From Serinibacter arcticus (lineage in GTDB: Bacteria; Actinomycetota; Actinomycetes; Actinomycetales; Beutenbergiaceae), in contig NZ_RHPJ01000001.1 in NCBI RefSeq assembly GCF_004786095.1, positions 682,001-746,000 on the forward strand: DNA of 64,000 nt, written 5' to 3'. Made by a program: the position numbers and the translations under genes. How positions within the stretch are numbered: position 1 is the first letter of the stretch; each line of letters starts with the position of its first letter. Shown one piece after another: positions 17,180 to 25,930 of the stretch. The notes under the pieces were generated by a model. That model had not been told where the DNA came from. It saw nothing but the letters and a program-made list of their open reading frames with translations, and did not search any database.

Positions 17180-18038
17180 GGCGCTCAGCGCCGACGTGTC
17201 CACGGCCGACGTGTCCACGGTCGATCAGGCCGCGGTTCCCACGGGCGACGACGCGGTGCGCGAGGCCGTGCGCCGCGTCGCGGGTGCGCGCCACGTCGCC
17301 GTCGCCCTCGACTTCGACGGCGTGCTCGCACCGCTGGGCGACGACCCGATGGGCGTCACCATGGCGCCGGGTGCCGCCGACGCGCTCGCGGCGATCGCCG
17401 CGCACCCCGACATGACCGTCGCGCTCGTCTCGGGCCGCCGGCTCGAGGACCTCGTGACGCTCGCCTCGCCGCCGGTCGGAGCGCTGCTGGCCGCGTCCCA
17501 CGGCGTCGAGCACGGCCTGGTCACGGCCGCCGGGACGCGCACCGAACCGCTCGAGCCCACCGAGGCCGAGCACGACCTGCTCGCGCGTCTGGACGACGCC
17601 GTCGCCGCCATCGCCGCCGACGTCGAGGGCGCGTGGGTCGAGCGCAAGACGTTCGCGCGGGTGCTGCACACGCGCACGGCGCAGGACGACGACGCCGCGT
17701 CGGCCACCGCGCTGGCCGTGGTGGGTCCGGCCGACTGGCCGGGGGTGCACGCCATCATCGGCAAGTCGGTGGTCGAGCTCGCCGTCCGCGACGTGACCAA
17801 GGCCGACGGCGTGGCCTGGGTGCGTCGGCGCGCGGCCGCCGACGCGGGGCTGGACCCCGCCGACGTCGCGGTCGTGTTCGCCGGTGACGACACCACGGAC
17901 GAGCACGCGCTCGTCTCGCTCGGTCCGGCCGACCTCGGGGTCAAGGTCGGCGGGGGCGAGACCGCCGCGACGCTGCGCGTGGCGGACGAGCCCGCCGTCG
18001 TCGACCTGCTGCGCGCGCTGCTGGCCGCCCGCGCCTGA
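17172..18038 (+). CDS. otsB: Trehalose-phosphatase
   Basis: HAD-superfamily phosphatase of 288 aa that converts trehalose 6-phosphate to trehalose. Motif I is ALDFDGVLAPL (nucleophile and general-acid Asp), motif II is ALVSGR, the Lys motif is NA-like IGKSVVELAV, and motif IV is FAGDDTTDEHAL. The TPP-specific SHGVEHGL is present. The ATG lies inside the last codons of otsA (8-nt overlap). Trehalose made here would serve stress protection or mycomembrane-independent storage. Confidence 0.94.
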   Translation: MSEALSADVSTADVSTVDQAAVPTGDDAVREAVRRVAGARHVAVALDFDGVLAPLGDDPMGVTMAPGAADALAAIAAHPDMTVALVSGRRLEDLVTLASPPVGALLAASHGVEHGLVTAAGTRTEPLEPTEAEHDLLARLDDAVAAIAADVEGAWVERKTFARVLHTRTAQDDDAASATALAVVGPADWPGVHAIIGKSVVELAVRDVTKADGVAWVRRRAAADAGLDPADVAVVFAGDDTTDEHALVSLGPADLGVKVGGGETAATLRVADEPAVVDLLRALLAARA

Positions 18039-18230
18039 GCGGCCCCGCCGCCGTCGCCGCCGGTGACGGGTGTCACAGCACCGGGGCCCGGCCTGTGGCA
18101 GAATGGGCCCGCCCTGCACCCCGACCGCTGATGCGATCGAGACGCTCGGCGTGTCAGCGCAGACGCTGCTGCCACCTTTCACAACGGATCGTCCGGCACG
18201 TACCTGCCGGTGAAGGGAAAGCGATCACTC
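18039..18230. other. Leader and promoter region of the MsiK-type gene
   Basis: A 192-bp gap. A CAGAAT -10-like box at 18099-18104 would give a leader of about 120 nt that contains several short inverted repeats (GTGTCAGCGCAGACGCTG region). No known riboswitch consensus was recognised. Confidence 0.35.
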
Positions 18231-19358
18231 ATGGCTACGGTCACCTACGACAACGCCACGCGCATCTACCCCGGCTCCACCCGACCCTCGGTGGACAGCC
18301 TCAACCTCGAGGTCGCCGACGGCGAGTTCCTCGTCCTCGTCGGCCCGTCCGGCTGCGGAAAGTCCACGTCCCTGCGCATGCTCGCGGGGCTCGAGGACGT
18401 CAACTCCGGCCGCATCCTCATCGGTGACCGCGACGTCACCGACATCCAGCCGAAGGACCGGGACATCGCGATGGTGTTCCAGAACTACGCGCTGTACCCG
18501 CACATGTCGGTCGCCGACAACATGGGCTTCGCCCTGAAGATCGCCGGCAAGCCGAAGACCGAGATCCGCCAGCGGGTCGAGGAGGCTGCCAAGATCCTCG
18601 ACCTCGAGCAGTACCTCGACCGCAAGCCGAAGGCCCTCTCCGGTGGTCAGCGTCAGCGCGTGGCCATGGGCCGCGCCATCGTGCGCCAGCCGCAGGTGTT
18701 CCTCATGGACGAGCCGCTGTCGAACCTCGACGCCAAGCTCCGCGTCCAGACGCGCACCCAGATCGCCTCGCTGCAGCGTCGACTCGGCGTCACCACGGTC
18801 TACGTCACGCACGACCAGACCGAGGCCCTGACCATGGGCGACCGCATCGCGGTGCTCAAGGACGGCCTGCTCCAGCAGGTCGGCACGCCGCGCGAGATGT
18901 ACGACACCCCCGCCAACATCTTCGTGGCCGGCTTCATCGGCTCGCCCGCGATGAACATCGGCGAGTTCCACGTCGAGAACGGCGCCGCCAAGCTCGGCCC
19001 CGCCAGCATCCCGCTGTCGCGCGAGACCATCGCCGGCCTGTCGGACGCCGACAACGGCAAGATCAACCTCGGCTTCCGCCCCGAGTCGCTCGACGTCAGC
19101 ACCGAGGGCACCGAGGGTGCCTTCCCCGTCGAGGTCAACCTCGTCGAGGAGCTCGGCTCCGACGCTTTCGTCTACGGCCAGCTGGCCGGCGGCGACGAGG
19201 TCGCGCAGAACATCTCCTCGGGCGCCGGTCAGGCCCAGGTCATCGTGCGCGTCGACCCCCGCCGCGTGCCCGACAAGGGTTCGCGCCTGTGGGTCAAGAT
19301 CCGTCCGGGCGAGCAGCACCACTTCGCTGCCGCGTCCGGCCTGCGTCTGCCCAGCTGA
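18231..19358 (+). CDS. ABC transporter ATP-binding protein, UgpC/MsiK type
   Basis: Sugar-importer ATPase of 375 aa. Walker A is GPSGCGKST, the Q-loop is MVFQNYALYPHMSV, the signature is LSGGQRQR, Walker B is VFLMDEPL, and the H-loop is VTHDQ. The C-terminal regulatory TOBE/MalK-like domain covers about residues 240-375. No permease or binding-protein genes are adjacent. That is typical of MsiK, a shared ATPase that energises several maltose, cellobiose and trehalose importers in actinobacteria. ATG 18231 is preferred over GTG 18210 because the protein proper begins MATVTYDNATRIYPG. A hairpin terminator follows. Confidence 0.92.
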   Translation: MATVTYDNATRIYPGSTRPSVDSLNLEVADGEFLVLVGPSGCGKSTSLRMLAGLEDVNSGRILIGDRDVTDIQPKDRDIAMVFQNYALYPHMSVADNMGFALKIAGKPKTEIRQRVEEAAKILDLEQYLDRKPKALSGGQRQRVAMGRAIVRQPQVFLMDEPLSNLDAKLRVQTRTQIASLQRRLGVTTVYVTHDQTEALTMGDRIAVLKDGLLQQVGTPREMYDTPANIFVAGFIGSPAMNIGEFHVENGAAKLGPASIPLSRETIAGLSDADNGKINLGFRPESLDVSTEGTEGAFPVEVNLVEELGSDAFVYGQLAGGDEVAQNISSGAGQAQVIVRVDPRRVPDKGSRLWVKIRPGEQHHFAAASGLRLPS

Positions 19359-19386
19359 CCAGCGTCACCCAGCAGCACAGCACGCT

Positions 19387-19422
19387 CCACGAGGGCGGTC
19401 CCGATCGGGGCCGCCCTCGTGG
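19387..19422 (+). terminator. Terminator after the MsiK-type gene
   Basis: Stem CCACGAGGGCGG / CCGCCCTCGTGG with an inner CCC-GATC-GGG extension. Confidence 0.75.
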
Positions 19423-19448
19423 CGTTCCGGCCACCGGCACGCGTACGG

Positions 19449-19454
19449 GAGAAT
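19449..19454 (+). promoter_or_regulatory. -10 box of the orphan ABC ATPase gene, leaderless
   Basis: GAGAAT, 6 nt before the ATG at 19461. It deviates from TANNNT at the first base. Confidence 0.35.
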
Positions 19455-19460
19455 GGACCC

Positions 19461-20240
19461 ATGGCTCAAGCAGGCGAAGCGATCATCGTCGCGTCCGGTC
19501 TCAAGGCCGGCTACGAGGGTGAGGAGGTGCTGCACGGCGTCGACCTCACCATCGCCGGCCGAAGCGCGCCCGTCGGCATCATCGGGCCCTCCGGCGTCGG
19601 CAAGTCGACCGTGGTGCGCGCCCTGATGGGCATCATCACCCCCTACGGCGGCACCGTCTCCTACCGCGGACGCCCCGCCCACAAGCTGCGCCGCGGCGAG
19701 AAGAAGGTCTTCGCGGGCGAGGTGCGCCGCGTCTCGCAGGAGGGCGTCCCGACGACGGACCCCCGGCTGACGGCGGAGAAGTACCTCGCCGGGGCGCTCA
19801 AGGACGCGCGCAGGGCCGGCCGCACCCACGCCTCGACCATCGAGGGCCTGCTCGACTTCGTCGCCCTCGAGCAGCACTTCACCGGCCGCACCCTGGTGAC
19901 GATGTCGGGCGGTGAGCGGCAGCGGCTGGCGCTGGCGCACGCGCTCGCCACGCGTCCCGACGTCCTCGTCCTGGACGAACCGCTGACGGCGATCGACCCC
20001 GGCCTGCGCTCGGAGATCCTCCGCCGCCTCAAGACGCTCGCCGCCGACCTCGGCATCAGCGTGCTCCTGGTCTCGCACGACCTGGAGTCGGTGGAGCGCC
20101 TGTGCTCGACCGTCCACGTCCTCGCCGACGGCGTCTTCGTGGCCTCCGGCCCGCTGACCGAGATCCTCGCCGCCGCCTCCCACCCCGTCGTCGCCGATCT
20201 CGCGGCCGCGGCCCCGCTGACCGCCCAGCGGCTGCGCTGA
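19461..20240 (+). CDS. Orphan ABC-type ATPase domain protein
   Basis: Single ABC nucleotide-binding domain of 259 aa. Walker A is GPSGVGKST, the Q-loop region is EVRRVSQEGV, the signature is MSGGERQR, Walker B is LVLDEPL, and the H-loop is VSHD. An unusual basic insert (PAHKLRRGEKKVFAG) lies after the Walker A helix. It resembles NBDs of the oligopeptide/phosphonate type, yet no permease or binding protein is encoded nearby. The DUF4032 gene follows after 27 nt and is probably co-transcribed. Either it energises an unlinked permease or it works with the DUF4032 protein. Confidence 0.85.
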   Translation: MAQAGEAIIVASGLKAGYEGEEVLHGVDLTIAGRSAPVGIIGPSGVGKSTVVRALMGIITPYGGTVSYRGRPAHKLRRGEKKVFAGEVRRVSQEGVPTTDPRLTAEKYLAGALKDARRAGRTHASTIEGLLDFVALEQHFTGRTLVTMSGGERQRLALAHALATRPDVLVLDEPLTAIDPGLRSEILRRLKTLAADLGISVLLVSHDLESVERLCSTVHVLADGVFVASGPLTEILAAASHPVVADLAAAAPLTAQRLR

Positions 20241-20267
20241 GCGTCACCACCGGCCGGAAGGACACCC

Positions 20268-21530
20268 GTGAGCAACCGCCTGCAGATCACTGCGGCCTCC
20301 CCCGATCCCGCACTCCTCACCCTGCCCTGGCACATCCCGCTGGAGGAGTGGCCCGACGAGGTGCTCGCCGCGCTGCCGCGAGGCATCTCCCGGCACGTCG
20401 TGCGGTTCGTGAAGCTGTCCGGCCGCGTCATCGCGGTCAAGGAGATCGGTGAGACCGTCGCTCACCGCGAGTACGAGCTGCTGCGCCAGCTCTCGCGCAT
20501 CGACGTCCCCTCGGTCGAGCCGGTCGGCGTCATCACGGGGCGCCGCAGCCGCGACGGCGAGGAGCTGAACTCGGTCCTCATCACCGAGCACCTGCAGTTC
20601 TCGCTCCCCTACCGGGCCCTGTTCAGCCAGTACCTGCGCCCCGACACCGCCACGCGCCTCATCGACGCGCTCGCGGTGCTGCTGGTGCGCCTGCACCTCA
20701 ACGGCTTCTACTGGGGCGACGTCTCGCTCTCCAACACGCTCTTCCGCCGCGACGCCGGAGCGTTCGCCGCGTACCTGGTCGACGCCGAGACCGGCGACCT
20801 GCACCAGCACCTGTCCGACGGTCAGCGCGCCTACGACCTCGAGATCGCGCGCGTCAACGTCATCGGCGAGCTCATGGACCTGGAGGCCGGCGAGATCCTG
20901 GACTCCACGGTCGACACGGTCACGGTCGGCGAGATGCTCGTGGTCCGCTACGAGGAGCTGTGGCAGGAGCTGACCGTCTCGGAGTGGTTCGAGCCGGGAG
21001 AGATGTGGCGCGTGCAGTCGCGCATCAGCCGCCTCAACCACCTCGGCTTCGACGTCGGCGAGCTCGACATGTCCACCGACGTCGACGGCACGCGCATCCG
21101 CATCCAGCCCAAGGTCGTGGACGCCGGTCACCACCACCGGCGCCTCATGCGCCTCACCGGCCTGGACGTGCAGGAGAACCAGGCGCGGCGCCTGCTCAAC
21201 GACATGGACGCGTTCCGCGCGGCCACCGACCGGCAGGGCGACGAGGAGGAGTTCGTCGCGCACGACTGGCTCGCGAACGTCTTCGAGCCCGCCATCCGCG
21301 CGGTGCCGCGCGAGCTGCGCGGCAAGCTGGAGCCGGCCGAGATCTTCCACGAGCTGCTCGAGCACCGCTGGTACCGCTCGCAGGAGGCCGAGCGCGACCT
21401 GTCGCTGCTGGACGTCGTCCCGACCTACATCGACCAGGTGCTGCGGCACCGACCCGACGAGAAGGCCGTCCTCGGCCTCGACACCGCGACGCTGCGGGCG
21501 ATCGAGGACGACGACGACCTGATCGGCTGA
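20268..21530 (+). CDS. DUF4032 protein with kinase-like fold
   Basis: Protein of 420 aa belonging to the actinobacterial DUF4032 family, function unknown. The N-terminal half has lipopolysaccharide/small-molecule kinase-like features: Lys in GRVIAVKEIGET, Glu in HREYELLRQL, a catalytic-loop-like LNGFYWGDVSLSNTLFR (Asp and Asn) and a metal-Asp-like AAYLVDAETGD. This suggests an ATP-dependent phosphotransferase or pseudokinase. The C-terminal half is the DUF4032 region proper, rich in Arg and Glu. There is no signal peptide and no membrane helix. The GTG start has GGAAGGA 5 nt upstream. It is convergent with rlmB, separated by 9 nt and no terminator. Confidence 0.82.
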   Translation: MSNRLQITAASPDPALLTLPWHIPLEEWPDEVLAALPRGISRHVVRFVKLSGRVIAVKEIGETVAHREYELLRQLSRIDVPSVEPVGVITGRRSRDGEELNSVLITEHLQFSLPYRALFSQYLRPDTATRLIDALAVLLVRLHLNGFYWGDVSLSNTLFRRDAGAFAAYLVDAETGDLHQHLSDGQRAYDLEIARVNVIGELMDLEAGEILDSTVDTVTVGEMLVVRYEELWQELTVSEWFEPGEMWRVQSRISRLNHLGFDVGELDMSTDVDGTRIRIQPKVVDAGHHHRRLMRLTGLDVQENQARRLLNDMDAFRAATDRQGDEEEFVAHDWLANVFEPAIRAVPRELRGKLEPAEIFHELLEHRWYRSQEAERDLSLLDVVPTYIDQVLRHRPDEKAVLGLDTATLRAIEDDDDLIG

Positions 21531-21539
21531 CGCCCGGCG

Positions 21540-22514
21540 TCAGCCGCGGGCGCGCGCGACCTCGTACAGCGCCAGCGAGGCCGCGACGGACGCGTTCAGA
21601 CTCTCGACCGAGGACGTGATCGGGATGGCGGCGACGACGTCGCACGTGTCCCGCACGAGGCGCGAGAGCCCCTTGCCCTCGGCTCCGGCGACGAGCACCA
21701 CGGGGCCGTCGGCGACGTCGAGGTCACCCACGAGCTGGTTCCCGTCGCCCGCGAGGCCGACGACGAAGAAGCCGGCCTGCTGGAACTCGCGCAGCGCGCG
21801 CACGAGGTTCGTGGCACGGGCGACGGGCACCCGGGCCGCGGCACCGGCCGACGTCTTCCACGCGGCGGCGTTGACGCCGGCGGAGCGGCGCTCCGGCACG
21901 ACGACACCGTGCGCGCCGAACGCACCGGCCGACCGGATGATCGCGCCGAGGTTGCGGGTGTCGGTGACGCCGTCGAGCGCGACGACGAGGCCGGGACGGT
22001 TCGACTCCAGCGCGGCGTCGATGAGGTCGGCGGGCTCGGCGTAGACGTACTCGCCCACGGTGATGAGCACACCCTGGTGGATGCCGCGGTCGGAGAGGTT
22101 GTCGAGCTCGACGGCGGTGGTCTCGATCAGCGGCAGGCCCTGGTTGAGCGCCAGCCGCAGGATCTCGCGCACGCGGTCGTCGGCCTCGACCCGCGAGGAG
22201 ACGTAGAGGGTCTTGGCCGGGACACCCGCGCGGAGCGCCTCGACGACGGAGTTGCGGCCGTAGACGGTCTCCTCGCCGACGGCGCGGGCCGAGGAGCGCG
22301 AGCGCCCCGCCGCCGTCGCGCCCGGACGCTTGGCGTCGCGACGGGCCGCCGCCGCGGCGCGCTTGGCCGCGGGGTGGTACGGGCGATCGGTCGCCTTGGG
22401 CGTCGGGCCGCGGCCCTCGAGCCCCTGGCGCCGGTTGCCGCCGGAACCGACGACGGCACCCTTCTTGCTGCTGCCCTTGCGCACCGCGCCACGCCGCTGC
22501 GAGTTACCTGCCAT
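21540..22514 (-). CDS. rlmB: 23S rRNA (guanosine-2'-O-)-methyltransferase RlmB-type (TrmH family)
   Basis: SPOUT methyltransferase of 324 aa that 2'-O-methylates a guanosine in 23S rRNA using SAM. The N-terminal 75 residues are a Lys/Arg-rich, low-complexity RNA-binding extension. Then come the substrate-binding domain (TVYGRNSVVEALRAG) and the trefoil-knot domain with motif 1 DGVTDTRNLGAIIRSA, motif 2 VLVAGAEGKGLSRLV and motif 3 IPITSSVESLNASVAASL. The ATG lies 2 nt after the cysS stop, so the two form an operon. The pair cysS-rlmB is conserved (Rv3580c-Rv3579c). Confidence 0.93.
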   Translation of the reverse strand: MAGNSQRRGAVRKGSSKKGAVVGSGGNRRQGLEGRGPTPKATDRPYHPAAKRAAAAARRDAKRPGATAAGRSRSSARAVGEETVYGRNSVVEALRAGVPAKTLYVSSRVEADDRVREILRLALNQGLPLIETTAVELDNLSDRGIHQGVLITVGEYVYAEPADLIDAALESNRPGLVVALDGVTDTRNLGAIIRSAGAFGAHGVVVPERRSAGVNAAAWKTSAGAAARVPVARATNLVRALREFQQAGFFVVGLAGDGNQLVGDLDVADGPVVLVAGAEGKGLSRLVRDTCDVVAAIPITSSVESLNASVAASLALYEVARARG

Positions 22515-22516
22515 CG

Positions 22517-23938
22517 TCACTGTCCCTTGATCGTCCAGCGGGCTCCGCCCGCCGCATCCTCGACGACGACACCAGCCGCCGTCAGCACGTCGCGAAGCTC
22601 GTCCGCGCGCGCCCAGTCCTTGTCCTCCCGTGCCGCCCGGCGCTGTGCCAGCACGCTGGTCACGAGCGAGCCGAGGGCGTCCTGCACGGCTCCCGAGCCG
22701 CCCGCACCGCGCCACAGCGGCGCCAGCGGGTCCAGGCCCAGAACGTCAAGCATCCCACGGACCAGCAGCGCGCTGCGCCCGGCGAGACCACCGTCACCCG
22801 CCGCCAGCGCCCCGTTGCCGCGTCGCGCGTGCTCGTGGACGACGGCGATCGCCGCTGCGACGTTCACGTCGTCGTCCATCGCGGCGGCGAACTCCGCCGG
22901 CAGCGCGACGGTGGCGACGGCGTCGGGCGCGTCCTCGCCGACGGTCTCCGCGGCACGCGTGACGAAGCCCGTCAGGCGCTCCCACGTCGTGGCCGCCTCG
23001 CTGAGCGTGGCGTCCGAGAACTCCACGGTCGAGCGGTAGTGGACGGTCGCGAGGGCGAGCCGCAGCACGGCGGGCGCGGTGCGCTCCAGCACGGCCGTGA
23101 CCGACAGGTAGTTGCCGAGCGACTTGCTCATCTTCTCGCCGCCCGAGGTCACCCAGGCGTTGTGCAGCCAGTGCTGCGCGAACCCGTAGCCTGCCGCGTG
23201 GCTCTGCGCCTGCTCGTTCTCGTGGTGCGGGAAGCGCAGGTCGATGCCGCCGCCGTGGATGTCGAAGCTCTCGCCCAGGTACCGCCGCGCCATCGCGGAG
23301 CACTCCAGGTGCCAGCCCGGTCGTCCTCGGCCGTAGGGCGTGTCCCACGACGCCGTGGCGGGCTCGCCGTCGCGCGGCGCCTTCCACAGGGCGAAGTCGT
23401 GCGGGCTGCGCTTGTCGGCCGCACCCTCGCCCGAGTCGTCGACGCTGAGGTTCTCCAGCAGCTGGCGCGTGAGCGAGCCGTAGCTCGGCAGTGACCTCAC
23501 GTCGAACCAGACGTTGCCGGCGTCGCCGACGTAGGCGTGCCCGCGCTCGACCAGGCGTCCCATCAGCTCGACCATGTCGGGGACGTGGCCGGTGGCGCGC
23601 GGCTCGTAGGTGGGCGCATCGATGCCGATGGCCTCGTAGGCGGCCGTGAACAGGCGCTCGTGGGTGAAGGCCCAGGCCCACCACGGCACGCCGGCCTCGT
23701 CGGCCTTCGTCAGGATCTTGTCGTCGATGTCCGTCACGTTGCGCACGAGCGTGACGTCCAGGCCGCTGCGGCGCAGCCACCGGACGAGGACGTCGAAGGC
23801 GACGGCTGAGCGCAGGTGACCGACGTGCGGCTCGCCCTGGACCGTCGCACCGCACACGTACATCCCCACCCGACCGGGGGTCAGCGGGGTGAACTCGCGC
23901 AGGGAGCGCGTGGCGGAGTCGTACAGGTGCAGGGTCAC
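22517..23938 (-). CDS. cysS: Cysteinyl-tRNA synthetase
   Basis: Class I aminoacyl-tRNA synthetase of 473 aa. The HIGH-type motif is [10 protein letters not shown], zinc-binding Cys/His residues are at CGAT, CSAM and HHENE, and the KMSKS motif is [14 protein letters not shown]-terminal anticodon-binding helical domain completes it. The GTG start lies 6 nt after TAGGCT, so translation is likely leaderless. rlmB follows 2 nt downstream. In many actinobacteria ispF and ispD lie between cysS and carD; here only 110 bp with a terminator separates them. Confidence 0.96.
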   Translation of the reverse strand: MTLHLYDSATRSLREFTPLTPGRVGMYVCGATVQGEPHVGHLRSAVAFDVLVRWLRRSGLDVTLVRNVTDIDDKILTKADEAGVPWWAWAFTHERLFTAAYEAIGIDAPTYEPRATGHVPDMVELMGRLVERGHAYVGDAGNVWFDVRSLPSYGSLTRQLLENLSVDDSGEGAADKRSPHDFALWKAPRDGEPATASWDTPYGRGRPGWHLECSAMARRYLGESFDIHGGGIDLRFPHHENEQAQSHAAGYGFAQHWLHNAWVTSGGEKMSKSLGNYLSVTAVLERTAPAVLRLALATVHYRSTVEFSDATLSEAATTWERLTGFVTRAAETVGEDAPDAVATVALPAEFAAAMDDDVNVAAAIAVVHEHARRGNGALAAGDGGLAGRSALLVRGMLDVLGLDPLAPLWRGAGGSGAVQDALGSLVTSVLAQRRAAREDKDWARADELRDVLTAAGVVVEDAAGGARWTIKGQ

Positions 23939-23944
23939 GGTGCC

Positions 23945-23950
23945 AGCCTA
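23945..23950 (-). promoter_or_regulatory. cysS -10 box, leaderless
   Basis: TAGGCT, 6 nt before the GTG at 23938. Confidence 0.55.
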
Positions 23951-23982
23951 ACGATCCCAGCCTCGCCGGGGCGGCGGGAACG

Positions 23983-24021
23983 ACGAGGCCCGTGACCGCT
24001 CGACGCGGGCACGGGCCTCGT
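23983..24021 (-). terminator. Terminator after carD
   Basis: 12-bp stem ACGAGGCCCGTG / CACGGGCCTCGT with a 15-nt loop, 27 nt after the carD stop. Confidence 0.65.
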
Positions 24022-24048
24022 GGGGTGGTGCGAGGAGGAGCGCGTCGG

Positions 24049-24531
24049 TCAGGACGCGAGCACCTCGTCGAGGATGGCCTCGGCCCGGTCCTCGTCCGTC
24101 TTCTCGGCGAGCGCGAGCTCGGAGACCAGGATCTGGCGGGCGCGCGCGAGCATGCGCTTCTCGCCGGCCGACAGACCACGACTGGTGTCGCGGCGGGAGA
24201 GGTCGCGGACGACCTCGGCCACCTTGATGACGTCACCCGACGCGATCTTCTCGACGTTCGCCTTGTAGCGACGCGACCAGTTCGTGGGCTCCTCGGTGTA
24301 CTCGGCGCGCAGCACCTCGAACACGCGGTCGAGACCCTCGCGGCCGACGACGTCGCGCACGCCGACGAGGTCGACGTTCTCGGCGGGGACCTCGATCTTG
24401 AGGTCGCCCTGGGCGATCCTCAGGGTGAGATAGATCTTCTCCTCGCCGCGCAGGACGCGGGTGGAGATCTTCTCGATCAGAGCCGCACCGTGGTGCGGGT
24501 AGACAACGGTCTCGCCGACTTCAAAAGACAT
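24049..24531 (-). CDS. carD: CarD family transcriptional regulator
   Basis: Global RNA-polymerase-binding regulator of 160 aa. The N-terminal RNAP-interaction domain ([20 protein letters not shown], ending near residue 55) binds the RNAP beta lobe. The C-terminal helical domain includes the conserved [13 protein letters not shown], whose Trp wedges into the upstream edge of the transcription bubble. It stabilises open complexes, notably at rRNA promoters. A GGGGAG ribosome binding site and a leader of about 25-30 nt precede the ATG. An LpqE-like lipoprotein gene is divergent, as in mycobacteria (Rv3583c/Rv3584). Confidence 0.95.
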   Translation of the reverse strand: MSFEVGETVVYPHHGAALIEKISTRVLRGEEKIYLTLRIAQGDLKIEVPAENVDLVGVRDVVGREGLDRVFEVLRAEYTEEPTNWSRRYKANVEKIASGDVIKVAEVVRDLSRRDTSRGLSAGEKRMLARARQILVSELALAEKTDEDRAEAILDEVLAS

Positions 24532-24733
24532 GTAGGGCACTCCCCTTTCCGGGGTCAAGTCTACCACGGGAATTCCCGGGCAATTCCTCTCCCACCAGCA
24601 CCGATACGCCGAATTCAACCGCTCCGACGACGGTCGTCGGGTGGCCTCCGCCTCGCCCGGGTGCGGCGTTTGCGGGGCCGCCCCGGTACGGTGGGACCGC
24701 CCGTTCCGCACCCCGTCCCCCGTTGGAGGATGC

Positions 24734-25201
24734 ATGTCCCGCACCGTCACCAGGATCGCCGCCGGCGCTGCCGCCGGCGTCGTCGCCCTGGCGCTCTCGG
24801 CCTGCTCCCCGATCCTGACGACCAAGCCGTACGCGGCCGGCGACGGGACCCGCGTGGCGTGGGAGGGCACCAACGCCGTGCGCGGCGAGAACGTCATCGT
24901 CCTGGCCGCCGAGCAGGGTGGCGAGGGCCGGATCCTCGGTGGCCTGACGAACCAGACGAACGAGCCGGTCGAGATCACGTTCGGCTTCGCCGAGGGCAGC
25001 TCGGAGACCGTCACGGTCGAGGCGAACTCGACCCTGCTGATGAACGGGACGGACGAGGGCGACATCATCCTGGACGACGTCCCGGTCGCCCCCGGCGCCA
25101 ACGTCGAGATGACCTTCGCGACGCCGTCGCTCGGTCAGATCTCGCTCCCCGTCCCCGTCCTCGACGGCACGTTCCCCGAGTACACCGACCTCGTCCCGTG
25201 A
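24734..25201 (+). CDS. Small lipoprotein, LpqE-like
   Basis: Exported lipoprotein of 155 aa. The lipobox is LALSACS (Cys about residue 22). The mature part is a single beta-rich domain ([14 protein letters not shown], then [12 protein letters not shown], then [19 protein letters not shown]), similar in layout to actinobacterial LpqE and copper-chaperone-like immunoglobulin folds. No metal-binding His/Met cluster is visible. GGAGG lies 8 nt before the ATG. Its position next to carD is conserved. Function unknown. Confidence 0.75.
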   Translation: MSRTVTRIAAGAAAGVVALALSACSPILTTKPYAAGDGTRVAWEGTNAVRGENVIVLAAEQGGEGRILGGLTNQTNEPVEITFGFAEGSSETVTVEANSTLLMNGTDEGDIILDDVPVAPGANVEMTFATPSLGQISLPVPVLDGTFPEYTDLVP

Positions 25202-25205
25202 GCCG

Positions 25206-25227
25206 GGCGGGACCCGCGGGTCCCGCC
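25206..25227. terminator. Bidirectional terminator between the lipoprotein gene and regX3
   Basis: Stem GGCGGGACCC / GGGTCCCGCC, located between convergent genes. Confidence 0.7.
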
Positions 25228-25228
25228 G

Positions 25229-25930
25229 TCAGGACGTGAGGGTGACGAGCTTGTAGCCGAGACCGCGCACGGTCACCAGCACGGTCGGCTGACCGGGGTC
25301 GTCCTCGATCTTCGAGCGCAGACGCTTGACGTGGACGTCGAGCGTCTTGGTGTCGCCCACGTAGTTCGCCCCCCAGATGCGGTCGATCAGCTGACCGCGG
25401 GTCAGCACCCGGTCGGGGTTGCGCAGGAACATCTCGAGCAGCTCGAACTCGCGCAGCGGGACGGCCACCAGCGCGCCGTCGACCGTGACCTCGTGGCGCT
25501 GCCTGTCCATCACGATGCGCCCGACCTGGACGACGTCGCCGTCCTCCTCCACCTCGGAGGCCGACAGGTCGCCCCGACGGCGCAGCACGGCCCGCATCCG
25601 CGCCAGGAGCTCGCGGTAGGAGTAGGGCTTCGTGACGTAGTCGTCCGCCCCGATCTCCAGGCCCACGACCTTGTCGATCTCGTCGTCCTTGGCCGTCAGC
25701 ATGATGACGGGGACGTCGCTGGTGCGACGCAGCTCTCGGCAGACCTCGGTGCCGTCCATGCCGGGCAGCATGAGGTCGAGCAGCACGAGGTCCGCGCCCG
25801 TCTGGGCGAACAGCTCCACGGCCTGCGGACCGGTCTCCGCCTGGGTCACCTCGAACCCGTCCTTCTCCAACCGGTACGCCAGCGGCGCGCGGTAGGACTC
25901 CTCGTCCTCGACGAGCAGGATGCGGGTCAT
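25229..25930 (-). CDS. regX3: Response regulator RegX3 (OmpR/PhoB family)
   Basis: Phosphate-responsive response regulator of 233 aa. The receiver domain has the acidic pocket VEDEE, phospho-acceptor Asp in LLDLMLPGMDG, Thr in IMLTAKD and Lys in YVTKPYS. The winged-helix DNA-binding domain (about 135-230) has RVLTRGQLIDRIWGANY and TLDVHVKRLRSKIED. The gene overlaps senX3 by 4 nt. RegX3/PhoP binds repeated GTTCACC-like elements, and such repeats are present upstream of senX3 and phoU at 27218-27250. Confidence 0.93.
   Translation of the reverse strand: MTRILLVEDEESYRAPLAYRLEKDGFEVTQAETGPQAVELFAQTGADLVLLDLMLPGMDGTEVCRELRRTSDVPVIMLTAKDDEIDKVVGLEIGADDYVTKPYSYRELLARMRAVLRRRGDLSASEVEEDGDVVQVGRIVMDRQRHEVTVDGALVAVPLREFELLEMFLRNPDRVLTRGQLIDRIWGANYVGDTKTLDVHVKRLRSKIEDDPGQPTVLVTVRGLGYKLVTLTS

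Noticed and set aside
15515-17218. A long in-frame extension upstream of the Ser/Thr kinase start
   Set aside because: It runs antisense to otsA and has no domain similarity; the kinase begins at the ATG at 15514, which has a -10 box 6 nt upstream.
23939-24048. A hidden ispD or ispF remnant between cysS and carD
   Set aside because: The 110 bp is fully accounted for by the terminator and the cysS promoter; no IspD/IspF motif in any frame.
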